DNA from: Halomonas sp. M20
Lineage (GTDB): Bacteria; Pseudomonadota; Gammaproteobacteria; Pseudomonadales; Halomonadaceae
Assembly (NCBI RefSeq): GCF_020622265.1
Contig: NZ_JACNMQ010000002.1
Coordinates: 620,001 to 684,000 of the forward strand
DNA length: 64,000 nt
Reading direction: 5' to 3'
Under the pieces are notes generated by a model. That model was not told where the DNA came from. It searched no databases and worked only from the letters and a program-made list of their open reading frames with translations. Below, in pieces: positions 57,253-64,000 of the stretch. Position numbers and translations under genes: made by a program. Numbering within the stretch: position 1 is the first letter of the stretch; the number at the start of each line of letters is the position of its first letter.

Positions 57253-58641
57253 CTAGCGACGATTTTCGGCTACAAACGCTTGCACCGCTTCGAGCTCCGC
57301 CGGCAACACGCTATAGCGCTCTTCGCGTTCGAGCAGGTCGTCCATATGCGCCGGCAGTAGCACGCCGGAAAAACCGGCCTTGACCACGGCCTCGGCGAAC
57401 TTGGCTGGATGGGCCGTCGCCAGGGTCACCATGGGGGTTGCCCTGTCATCGTGGCATACCTCGGCGGCGCGGTAACCGGTCGCGGTATGCGGATCGAGCA
57501 GTTCCTTGGTGCGGTGGTGCGCCTCTCGGATCACCTCGAGAATCGTCTCGTCGTCGACGCTGTGGCTGACGAACAGCTCATGCAATCTGGCCAGGGGCGC
57601 CTCGGCCAAGGCCGTGGGCTCACTCTGAAAGCGTTCGAGCAGCTCGCGCACCGCGTCACCGTCCTGATCGTAGGCGTCGAACAACAGCCGCTCGAAGTTC
57701 GACGACACCACGATATCCATGGAGGGCGCCAGAGTCGCTTCGAGATCGCGCTTGGAGAAGTCGTTGTCGGCAAGCGTCCGGTGCAGAATGTCGTTGGCAT
57801 TGGTTGCGATGACGAACTGCTTGACCGGCAACCCCATCTTGTAGGCCATGTAGCCGGCAAAGACGTTGCCGAAATTGGCCGAGGGAACGCAGAAACTCAT
57901 TTGGCGCTGGGGGGCGCCAAGGGCGACACCGGCGGCAACGTAATAGACGATCTGGGCCATGATGCGCGCCCAGTTGATCGAATTGACCGCCACCAGCCGA
58001 GTGCCCTTCAAGAACGTTTGGTCCGCGAAGCTGGCCTTGACCATGGCCTGGGCGTCGTCGAAGTTGCCTTCGATGGCGATATTGAAGACGTTATCGGCGA
58101 GCACCGAGGTCATCTGGCGGCGCTGCACCTCGGAAACCCGGTTGTAGGGGTGCAAAATGAAGATATCGAGATTGTCGCAGTGGCGACAGCCCTCGATGGC
58201 CGCGGAGCCGGTATCCCCGGAGGTAGCTCCCATGATCACCGCCCGCTCGCCGCTTTTTTTCAGGAAATGATCCAGAATCCGCCCGAGCAGCTGCAGGGCG
58301 ACATCCTTGAAGGCAAGGGTCGGGCCATGAAACAGCTCGAGCAGAAAATGATTGGTATCGAGCTGATTGAGCGGCACCACGGCGGCGTGACTAAAGGTGG
58401 CATAGGCATCACGCACAATATCCCGGAAGGTATCGTCGTCGATCTCGCCATTGACGAAGGGCTTCATTACCCGAAAGGCGATCTCGGCGTAGGAGAGCCC
58501 TGCCATATCGGCAAGTTCGTCCGCCGAAAACCGAGGCACCGTTTCCGGCACATAGAGACCGCCGTCACTGGCCATGCCGGTAAGCACCACCTCTTCGAAA
58601 CTCAGTGCGGGCGCCTGCCCACGAGTGCTGATATAGCGCAT
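57253..58641 (-). CDS. thrC: Threonine synthase
   Basis: A 462-residue PLP enzyme converting O-phosphohomoserine to threonine. It begins MRYISTRGQAPALSFEEVVL, with the PLP lysine in GPTLAFKDVALQLLG near residue 110 and GATSGDTGSAAIEG near 140. The long form with the SVLADNVFNIAIEG block is the E. coli-type enzyme. It lies downstream of hom with a 177-base gap containing an 8-bp hairpin at 58726-58745. Confidence 0.96.
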   Translation of the reverse strand: MRYISTRGQAPALSFEEVVLTGMASDGGLYVPETVPRFSADELADMAGLSYAEIAFRVMKPFVNGEIDDDTFRDIVRDAYATFSHAAVVPLNQLDTNHFLLELFHGPTLAFKDVALQLLGRILDHFLKKSGERAVIMGATSGDTGSAAIEGCRHCDNLDIFILHPYNRVSEVQRRQMTSVLADNVFNIAIEGNFDDAQAMVKASFADQTFLKGTRLVAVNSINWARIMAQIVYYVAAGVALGAPQRQMSFCVPSANFGNVFAGYMAYKMGLPVKQFVIATNANDILHRTLADNDFSKRDLEATLAPSMDIVVSSNFERLLFDAYDQDGDAVRELLERFQSEPTALAEAPLARLHELFVSHSVDDETILEVIREAHHRTKELLDPHTATGYRAAEVCHDDRATPMVTLATAHPAKFAEAVVKAGFSGVLLPAHMDDLLEREERYSVLPAELEAVQAFVAENRR

Positions 58642-58725
58642 TGTCTTATCCTTTCAACGTCTTTCGCGACTATCCCAGGGATAGAAAACGCGGAGACGCT
58701 ATGAACCCTTTCCCTGGGCGCTCGG

Positions 58726-58745
58726 CTTTTTCATCCCTGAAAAAG
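58726..58745 (-). other. Hairpin in the hom-thrC intercistronic gap
   Basis: A perfect 8-bp inverted repeat CTTTTTCA-TCCC-TGAAAAAG within the 177 bases between hom and thrC. The rest of the gap carries no credible gene. It may modulate thrC expression or stabilise its mRNA; a strict terminator is unlikely because no T tract follows. Confidence 0.4.
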
Positions 58746-58818
58746 ACGCTCCGCTTGTTCCTTATCCCTGGCGCCGCTTCAAGACATGGCCGCTTTGCAG
58801 CCCGGTATTCATGGCGAC

Positions 58819-60135
58819 TTATTCCTGTTCGTCCAGGGATTCGACTCGAATCCGTGTCACCGTGCCCGCTACGTCCACCAACGACTCGAGCTGACGAATC
58901 GCCTCGTTCATATTTTTTTCTTGAGTGCGATGGGTCAACAGAATGATCGGCACCAGCTCACCCTCGGTGGCTTCCTTCTGGATGATCGCTTCGATGGATA
59001 TTTCCTGTTCGGAGAGAATCGTAGCCACCCGGGCCAGCACGCCGGGGCGATCCACTGCCAGCAGGCGCAGGTAATAGGCGGTGACGATGTCCTCCATGGG
59101 CATGATCGGCAGCTCTTCGTCACCGTCGAGGATGCCACCGAAGGCCAGGTAGGGAACGCGGTCGTGATGGGCCGTATTGATGTTACGTGCAACGTCGAGC
59201 AGATCCGCCACTACCGCCGAGGCAGTCGGCTCGGCGCCAGCGCCGGCGCCGTAATAAAGGGTGGGTCCCACCGCATCGCCCATGATCGCAATGGCGTTCT
59301 TGACGCCATGCACGCTCGCAAGCAGACGCTGCTTGGGGATCAGCGTGGGATGCACCCGCAACTCAAGCCCCTTGTCGGTGCGCTTGGAGATACCCAGATG
59401 CTTGATGATATAGCCAAGGTTGTCCGCCTGTTCGACGTCGTCGGCGGTAATCCGGGCGATGCCCTCGGTGTAGGCCTTGTCGAACTGCAATGGCACACCG
59501 TAGGCGATGGACGCAAGAATGGTGAGCTTGTGAGCCGCGTCGATGCCTTCCACATCGAAGGTGGGGTCCGATTCCGCATAGCCCAGGGCCTGAGCCTCGG
59601 CGAGCACGTCCTCAAACGCGCGGCCTTCGTCCCGCATGTGGGTCAGGATATAGTTGCCGGTACCGTTGATGATGCCCGCCAGCCATTGAATGCGGTTGGC
59701 ACCCAGGCCTTCACGCAATGACTTGATGACCGGAATACCGCCGGCCACAGCGGCCTCAAAAGCAACGATCACTCCTTTTTCGTGGGCTGCCTCGAATATT
59801 TCGTTACCGTAGACCGCAATCAGCGCCTTGTTGGCAGTGACCACATGCTTGCCGTGCTCGATGGCGGTCAGCACCAGCTCACGGGCCACGTCGTAACCGC
59901 CAATCAGCTCGACCAGCACCTCGATATCAGGGTTGCGAGCAACCTCGAAGATATCATCGGTGACGTTGACCCCGGTAGTATCGCAGTCGGGGTTTGCACG
60001 CCGCGCTCCAATCTGCTCAACGACGATCGGGCGCCCTGTCCGGCGAACGATGTCCTCGGCATTGCGCGTCAGCACATTGAAGGTGCCGCCGCCAACCGTA
60101 CCTAGCCCACAGATCCCCACTCTTACCGGTTTCAA
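58819..60135 (-). CDS. hom: Homoserine dehydrogenase
   Basis: A 438-residue NAD(P)-dependent enzyme reducing aspartate semialdehyde to homoserine. The Rossmann motif VGICGLGTVGGGTF is at the N terminus; VVTANKALIAVYG near residue 104 and GGIPVIKSLREGLGANRIQW near 136 are catalytic-domain blocks. A C-terminal ACT domain (RLLAVDRPGVLARVATILSE, near 355) suggests feedback control by threonine. The start is a TTG preceded by AAGGAG seven bases upstream; the much longer frame has no conserved sequence. It is monofunctional, without an aspartokinase domain. Confidence 0.94.
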   Translation of the reverse strand: MKPVRVGICGLGTVGGGTFNVLTRNAEDIVRRTGRPIVVEQIGARRANPDCDTTGVNVTDDIFEVARNPDIEVLVELIGGYDVARELVLTAIEHGKHVVTANKALIAVYGNEIFEAAHEKGVIVAFEAAVAGGIPVIKSLREGLGANRIQWLAGIINGTGNYILTHMRDEGRAFEDVLAEAQALGYAESDPTFDVEGIDAAHKLTILASIAYGVPLQFDKAYTEGIARITADDVEQADNLGYIIKHLGISKRTDKGLELRVHPTLIPKQRLLASVHGVKNAIAIMGDAVGPTLYYGAGAGAEPTASAVVADLLDVARNINTAHHDRVPYLAFGGILDGDEELPIMPMEDIVTAYYLRLLAVDRPGVLARVATILSEQEISIEAIIQKEATEGELVPIILLTHRTQEKNMNEAIRQLESLVDVAGTVTRIRVESLDEQE

Positions 60136-60212
60136 CGTCGTACTCCTTTCTCTGGTATGGCTTGCGCTGTTCTTTTGAATGGCCTGCGTTTGTATGCTTC
60201 GCGTCGCCCGAT

Positions 60213-60950
60213 CTACCCTTCGATATTCAATATTTTCGCCAGCCGATCGGCAGGGACGTAACCGGGAATCATACGTCCATCGGGTAGTACGATGGCCGGG
60301 GTTCCCTGGACGCCCAGTTCCCGACCCAGATGATACTGGTCGGCAACGAGGTTGTCGCAATCCGCGGCGAGATCCAGGGTCTCACCACGCTTGACGGCGC
60401 TCATCGCTTCAGAGGGATTGGAGGCACACCATACCTGGGACATGAGGCGCGCGCCTTCTGATTTCAGGCCGCTGCGCGGAAACGCAAGGTACTCTACCGC
60501 GACGTCCATCTCGTTCAAACGCGGCACTTCCTCGTGAAGCTTGCGACAATAAGGGCAGGTCACGTCGGTAAATATCATGAGAGTGGCCTTGGGTGTCTTT
60601 TCGCCACGAAAAATCACCTTGTCTTTCTGTGGCACCTTGGCCAGGCGCTCAATGCGATCCTTGTCCCGGGCCTGCTGGGTCAAGTTGACCAGACCCTGTT
60701 CGCCATTGACGAACAGATCGCCGACGACGAAGTGCTTGCCTTCGCTATCGCTGTAGAGCGTCTCGCCGCTCTCGAGGCGAACTTCCAGAATACCCTCCAG
60801 GGGCGTTTGTTTGACGGACGTTACCGGCGCTTTCTCACCGTTGATGGTCAAGCCCTGCTGTAGTGCTTGGGTATCCGTCTCGGCCAGGGCCACGTGCAAG
60901 CCGGCAACCACCAGCAGTGCGCCCATCAGCGTCTTGCAAAATCGTCTCAT
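60213..60950 (-). CDS. dsbC: Periplasmic disulfide isomerase DsbC
   Basis: A 245-residue protein with a signal peptide cleaved near residue 23 (ALA). An N-terminal dimerisation domain is followed by a thioredoxin domain whose active site is CPYC in FTDVTCPYCRKLHEEV near residue 131, with the cis-Pro loop GVQGTPAIVLPDGR near 216. A second cysteine pair is present (WCASN, DCDNL). It corrects wrong disulfides in the periplasm. It starts 3 bases after xerD, the conserved xerD-dsbC-hom order. Confidence 0.95.
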   Translation of the reverse strand: MRRFCKTLMGALLVVAGLHVALAETDTQALQQGLTINGEKAPVTSVKQTPLEGILEVRLESGETLYSDSEGKHFVVGDLFVNGEQGLVNLTQQARDKDRIERLAKVPQKDKVIFRGEKTPKATLMIFTDVTCPYCRKLHEEVPRLNEMDVAVEYLAFPRSGLKSEGARLMSQVWCASNPSEAMSAVKRGETLDLAADCDNLVADQYHLGRELGVQGTPAIVLPDGRMIPGYVPADRLAKILNIEG

Positions 60951-60953
60951 TAC

Positions 60954-61856
60954 TCAACCTCGGGGATGATGTTCGGCATGCAGCGCCTCCAAGCGCGCTT
61001 GAGCCACGTGAGTATAAATCTGTGTCGTCGCCAGGTCACTGTGTCCAAGCAGTAGCTGAACGACCCGTAGATTGGCGCCATGATTGAGCAGATGGGTAGC
61101 GAAGGCATGGCGCAAGGTATGCGGCGACAACGGTTTGTCAATAGCCGCCAGCTGTGCGTAATGCTTGATTCGATACCAGAACGTCTGACGCGTCATGAAG
61201 CCATCCTGGCGGCCGGGAAACAAGGGCAAGCGGCGAATGTCCGTCATCAGTTCGCTGCGCCCGCTGCGCAGATAGCGTTCTATCCAGAGCTGGGCCTCTT
61301 CGCCCAAGGGCACCAGCCGCTCCTTGTCGCCCTTGCCCAGCACTCGCACCACGCCTTGGCGAAGGTTGACGCTATCCAAACGCAAGCTGATCAACTCCGT
61401 GACCCGAAGGCCGCAGCCATATAGCACTTCCAGCATGGCGCGATCGCGAAGCCCCAGTGCCGTGCCGGTATCCGGCGCGGCCAATAGGCGTTCCACTTCC
61501 TCTTCATCGAGAGTATCAGGGAGTGTCGTCTTGAATCGAGGCAGGCGCACCTCGTTGAGGGGATCACTGCCGATAGTGCCTTGGGCCAGCAGCCAACGAT
61601 AGAAACCGCGCAGCGTGGAGAGCAGTCGCGCATTGCTGCGCAGCTTGTAGCCCTCTTCGCGTCGAGCACTCAACCAGTCCGGCAGGGCATCGCTCCCTGG
61701 CACCAGCAGCTGCCGCTCGAGGGTCATCAAATGACGCCCCCAGGCTTCCAGATCATGGCGGTAGCTCGTCAGGGTATGCTCGCTGGCGCCACGCTCCAGC
61801 CAGAGCGCATCCAAAAAGGCATCGATCAAACCGCTATCGCGGGGTAGCTCGCTCAT
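60954..61856 (-). CDS. xerD: Site-specific tyrosine recombinase XerD
   Basis: A 300-residue recombinase that resolves chromosome dimers at dif with XerC. The N-terminal SAM-like domain has FLDALWLERGASEHTLTSYR. The catalytic residues are in LEVLYGCGLRVTELISL (Arg), SPHTLRHAFATHLL (His and Arg), LLGHSDLATTQIYTHV (His and the nucleophile Tyr). Length and position ahead of dsbC identify XerD rather than XerC. Confidence 0.95.
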   Translation of the reverse strand: MSELPRDSGLIDAFLDALWLERGASEHTLTSYRHDLEAWGRHLMTLERQLLVPGSDALPDWLSARREEGYKLRSNARLLSTLRGFYRWLLAQGTIGSDPLNEVRLPRFKTTLPDTLDEEEVERLLAAPDTGTALGLRDRAMLEVLYGCGLRVTELISLRLDSVNLRQGVVRVLGKGDKERLVPLGEEAQLWIERYLRSGRSELMTDIRRLPLFPGRQDGFMTRQTFWYRIKHYAQLAAIDKPLSPHTLRHAFATHLLNHGANLRVVQLLLGHSDLATTQIYTHVAQARLEALHAEHHPRG

Positions 61857-61888
61857 GAGGCTCGTGATAAACCCTGGCTAGAGACAGC

Positions 61889-61927
61889 GAAACCCCGCAC
61901 CGCGAGGAAGCGCGGTAGCGGGGTTTC
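61889..61927 (-). terminator. Terminator of the rpsP-rimM-trmD-rplS operon
   Basis: A 10-bp perfect outer stem (61889-61898 with 61918-61927) with an inner CCGCG/CGCGG stem, in the 94-base gap between rplS and xerD. T residues on the right arm and beyond give a moderate tail. Confidence 0.7.
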
Positions 61928-61950
61928 GTTTCACCGGATAACCGGACAAT

Positions 61951-62307
61951 TCAGCCCAGCTTTTCCTTGATGCGTGCAGACTTGCCGCTGCGCTCGCGAA
62001 GGTAGTACAGCTTGGCCTGACGTACGTCACCGCGACGCTTGACGTCGATGGCGGCTACCACGGGGCTGTAGGTCTGGAAAGTACGCTCGACGCCTACACC
62101 ATGAGAAATCTTGCGCACGGTGAAAGCGGAGTTCAGACCGCGGCTGCGCTTGCCGATCACCACGCCCTCAAACGCCTGAAGACGCTCGCGACTGCCTTCG
62201 ACCACCTTGACTTGAACGACCACGGTGTCGCCCGGAGAAAAGGTCGGGATGGTCTTTTCCATCTGCTCGGCTTCGAGCGCCTGGATCACCTTGTTCTTGC
62301 CACTCAT
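61951..62307 (-). CDS. rplS: 50S ribosomal protein L19
   Basis: A 118-residue ribosomal protein. It begins [16 protein letters not shown], then [40 protein letters not shown] and [15 protein letters not shown]. The start is the ATG giving MSGKNK, preceded by AAGGAG; the upstream extension is not conserved. Last gene of the rpsP-rimM-trmD-rplS operon, separated from trmD by 162 bases. Confidence 0.97.
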   Translation of the reverse strand: MSGKNKVIQALEAEQMEKTIPTFSPGDTVVVQVKVVEGSRERLQAFEGVVIGKRSRGLNSAFTVRKISHGVGVERTFQTYSPVVAAIDVKRRGDVRQAKLYYLRERSGKSARIKEKLG

Positions 62308-62469
62308 GTTACGACTCCTTGACTGATATTGACCACGCGGCCTGCTCTCGAAAGATAGCGCTTTAAGGCAGTACCGTCTGGCATGTGATCCCGGCGCCCA
62401 ATGACGCGGGAACGACAATATGGGTGACGCGCAGCGCTTCAAAGAAATCGGATCGATGTCGGTCCGACG

Positions 62470-63243
62470 TCAGTCGCTACGCCCCTCCGCCTTATCGGCG
62501 TACTCTTCGATGAACTCCTCCAGCAAGCGTTGCTGTTCAGCGTTCAACGTTTGGCTCTTCAACAAATCAGGACGCCTGAGCCAGGTGCGCCCCAAGGACT
62601 GCTTCAGGCGCCAGCGCCTGATGGCCGCATGATTGCCGCTCAGCAGAACCTCCGGCACCTGCCGTCCGTCGATCACTTCCGGACGGGTGTAATGCGGGCA
62701 ATCCAGCAACCCGTCGGCAAACGAGTCCTCGACTGCGGAAGCCTCATGCCCCAATACGCCGGGGACCAGTCTTGCAGCCGCATCGATCAGCACCATGGCC
62801 GGCAGCTCTCCGCCGCTGAGTACATAGTCGCCGATCGACCACTCTTCATCGATCTCGCTTTCGACGACCCGCTCATCGATGCCTTCATAACGCCCTGCCA
62901 CCACCACCAGCGGACCACTGACGGCCAGTTGCCGTACGCCTGCCTGATCCAGTGGACGCCCTTGAGGCGACAGATAAATCACCTTGGGTGACGTACCGAA
63001 GCGCTTCTCTCCTTCGGCCCTGGCAGCGTGAATTGCCGCACGCAAGGTATCGACCTTCATCAGCATGCCCGGGCCGCCCCCATAAGGGCGATCATCCACC
63101 GTACGATGACGATCCGTGGCGAAATCCCGGGGGTTCCAGAAGTCCAGCGTCAGCAACTCTTGCTTGACCGCCCGCCCGGTAACACCGTGCTCGGTCAGGG
63201 CGCCAAACATCTCTGGAAACAGGGTAACGACACCAATCCACAC
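62470..63243 (-). CDS. trmD: tRNA (guanine-N1)-methyltransferase TrmD
   Basis: A 257-residue SPOUT methyltransferase making m1G37. It begins [13 protein letters not shown]. The trefoil-knot SAM site shows [12 protein letters not shown] near residue 53, [16 protein letters not shown] near 113 and [15 protein letters not shown] near 132. Full length and intact. It follows rimM by 9 bases. Confidence 0.97.
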   Translation of the reverse strand: MWIGVVTLFPEMFGALTEHGVTGRAVKQELLTLDFWNPRDFATDRHRTVDDRPYGGGPGMLMKVDTLRAAIHAARAEGEKRFGTSPKVIYLSPQGRPLDQAGVRQLAVSGPLVVVAGRYEGIDERVVESEIDEEWSIGDYVLSGGELPAMVLIDAAARLVPGVLGHEASAVEDSFADGLLDCPHYTRPEVIDGRQVPEVLLSGNHAAIRRWRLKQSLGRTWLRRPDLLKSQTLNAEQQRLLEEFIEEYADKAEGRSD

Positions 63244-63252
63244 GGCGAATCC

Positions 63253-63810
63253 TTAGAAGTCAGGATCCCAGTCCACTGTCATCTTGCCGGCGGCTAGATC
63301 CGTCTCGCGGACGACGCCATCGGGCAGAAAGGGCAGCAGCCGTTCCTTGTCATCGATGCTATCGGCGTCCCCTTTCACGACCAACACATCGTTGGCGCCG
63401 GTCTCGAACAAATAGTCCACACGACCAAGATCGAGACCCTCGAGGGTCACTACCCGCAAACCTTCCAGCTGATACCAGTAATAATCATCGGGGGAGAGTT
63501 CCGGCAGTGTCTGCTTGGGCAATAGCACCTGCGCACCCGCCAGGGATTCCGCCTGCTCCTTGGAATCGATTCCCTCCAGACTGGCGACCAGTCCCTTGCC
63601 TTGCCGGCGACCCTGGATCAATCGTCGAGTCGTTCTTTGTCCGCGATGTTCAAGCACCCAATCGGCGTAGTCGAGGATGCCCTCCATCGGACTGGTGTAC
63701 GAATACACCTTGAACCACCCTTTCACACCATAGGGGCTGGTCAGCTTACCCAGCACCACATGGTCATCTGAAACGACGCCTTCAGGCTTGATCGCTGTGT
63801 CATCCGACAT
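63253..63810 (-). CDS. rimM: 16S rRNA processing protein RimM
   Basis: A 185-residue assembly factor of the 30S subunit. The N-terminal RimM domain has VLGKLTSPYGVKGWFKVYSY near residue 17, and the C-terminal PRC barrel has YYWYQLEGLRVVTLEG near 100 and LPFLPDGVVRETDL near 155. It binds S19 and helps 16S maturation. The start is the ATG giving MSDDTAIK; the longer frame overlaps rpsP and is not real. Confidence 0.95.
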   Translation of the reverse strand: MSDDTAIKPEGVVSDDHVVLGKLTSPYGVKGWFKVYSYTSPMEGILDYADWVLEHRGQRTTRRLIQGRRQGKGLVASLEGIDSKEQAESLAGAQVLLPKQTLPELSPDDYYWYQLEGLRVVTLEGLDLGRVDYLFETGANDVLVVKGDADSIDDKERLLPFLPDGVVRETDLAAGKMTVDWDPDF

Positions 63811-63823
63811 GACGATGATTCTC

Positions 63824-64000
63824 TTACGCGGTAGCTTGGGCCGCGGTCTGCTGCTTGCGTGCTTCCTTGAGCAGCTCGGCAACACGCTCGGATGTCTGAG
63901 CACCCAGGCTTTGCCAGTGGCTGACGCGATCCAAGTCGACCCGCAGACGCTCTTCCTGACCACGAGCGACCGGATTGAAGAAGCCGACGCGCTCGATGAA
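63824..64000 (-). CDS. rpsP: 30S ribosomal protein S16, C-terminal part
   Basis: The last 58 residues of S16 are read on the minus strand; the start lies beyond the window edge. [20 protein letters not shown] and [16 protein letters not shown] are characteristic. The stop is 13 bases before rimM. First gene of the rpsP-rimM-trmD-rplS operon. Confidence 0.95.
   Translation of the reverse strand, partial: FIERVGFFNPVARGQEERLRVDLDRVSHWQSLGAQTSERVAELLKEARKQQTAAQATA

Noticed and set aside
57409-58704. A 431-codon open frame on the plus strand opposite thrC
   Set aside because: It is an antisense shadow of the high-GC thrC gene; the thrC frame carries all the family motifs, and the antisense product has none.

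Overview
The window is gene-dense, high-GC chromosomal DNA from a gammaproteobacterium. Gene order and protein character (radC/coaBC/dut/algC/argB/slmA, rpoH-ftsXEY, prfB-lysS, rpsP-rimM-trmD-rplS), together with intergenic repeats of a kind I associate with Halomonas, suggest a Halomonadaceae member. That assignment is an inference from recognition, not from a search. No rRNA, tRNA, CRISPR array, transposase or prophage gene was seen.

1-10.9 kb is an iron-acquisition island. A 3'-end MFS exporter is followed by an NIS siderophore synthetase, a PLP-dependent decarboxylase and an SbnG-type citrate-forming aldolase, all with overlapping start and stop codons. A periplasmic binding protein, two FecCD-type permeases, an ATPase and a TonB-dependent receptor come next. 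The combination of synthetase, SbnH-like decarboxylase and SbnG-like enzyme is the hallmark of staphyloferrin-B-type citrate siderophores. Other biosynthetic genes probably lie upstream of position 1.

11-19.7 kb is on the minus strand: NAD malic enzyme, a YeeE/YedE sulfur-compound transporter, trpS, alanine dehydrogenase, a DUF2007 zinc-ribbon protein coupled to rlmI, mutM, and rpmB-rpmG. From 20 to 27.3 kb lie radC (minus), a secreted PQQ-type beta-propeller protein, then coaBC, dut, algC, argB and slmA. From 27.3 to 37.9 kb lie rpoH, ftsX-ftsE-ftsY, divergent rsmD, a ZapB-like protein, rimI with a probable DNA polymerase III psi subunit and a BolA protein, a conserved hypothetical gene, and lysS-prfB. 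The prfB gene carries the programmed +1 frameshift.

38-45 kb is an oligopeptide ABC transporter with two tandem binding proteins, OppB, OppC and a fused OppD-OppF ATPase. A FadL porin follows. 46.5-49.7 kb is a MerR-CopA metal-efflux operon ending in a 34-residue membrane peptide. 49.75-54.8 kb is a three-gene signalling operon on the minus strand: a GAF/PAS histidine kinase, a stand-alone receiver, and an Hpt-REC-REC-GGDEF protein, which looks like a phosphorelay controlling c-di-GMP synthesis. The remainder holds a VOC protein, then xerD-dsbC-hom-thrC-recJ and rpsP-rimM-trmD-rplS, both minus strand.

The least explained sequence is intergenic. It contains three families of structured repeats. 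One family has two copies, at about 19.9 and 35.1 kb, that keep the same flanks and architecture while their stem sequences differ in a pairing-preserving way.
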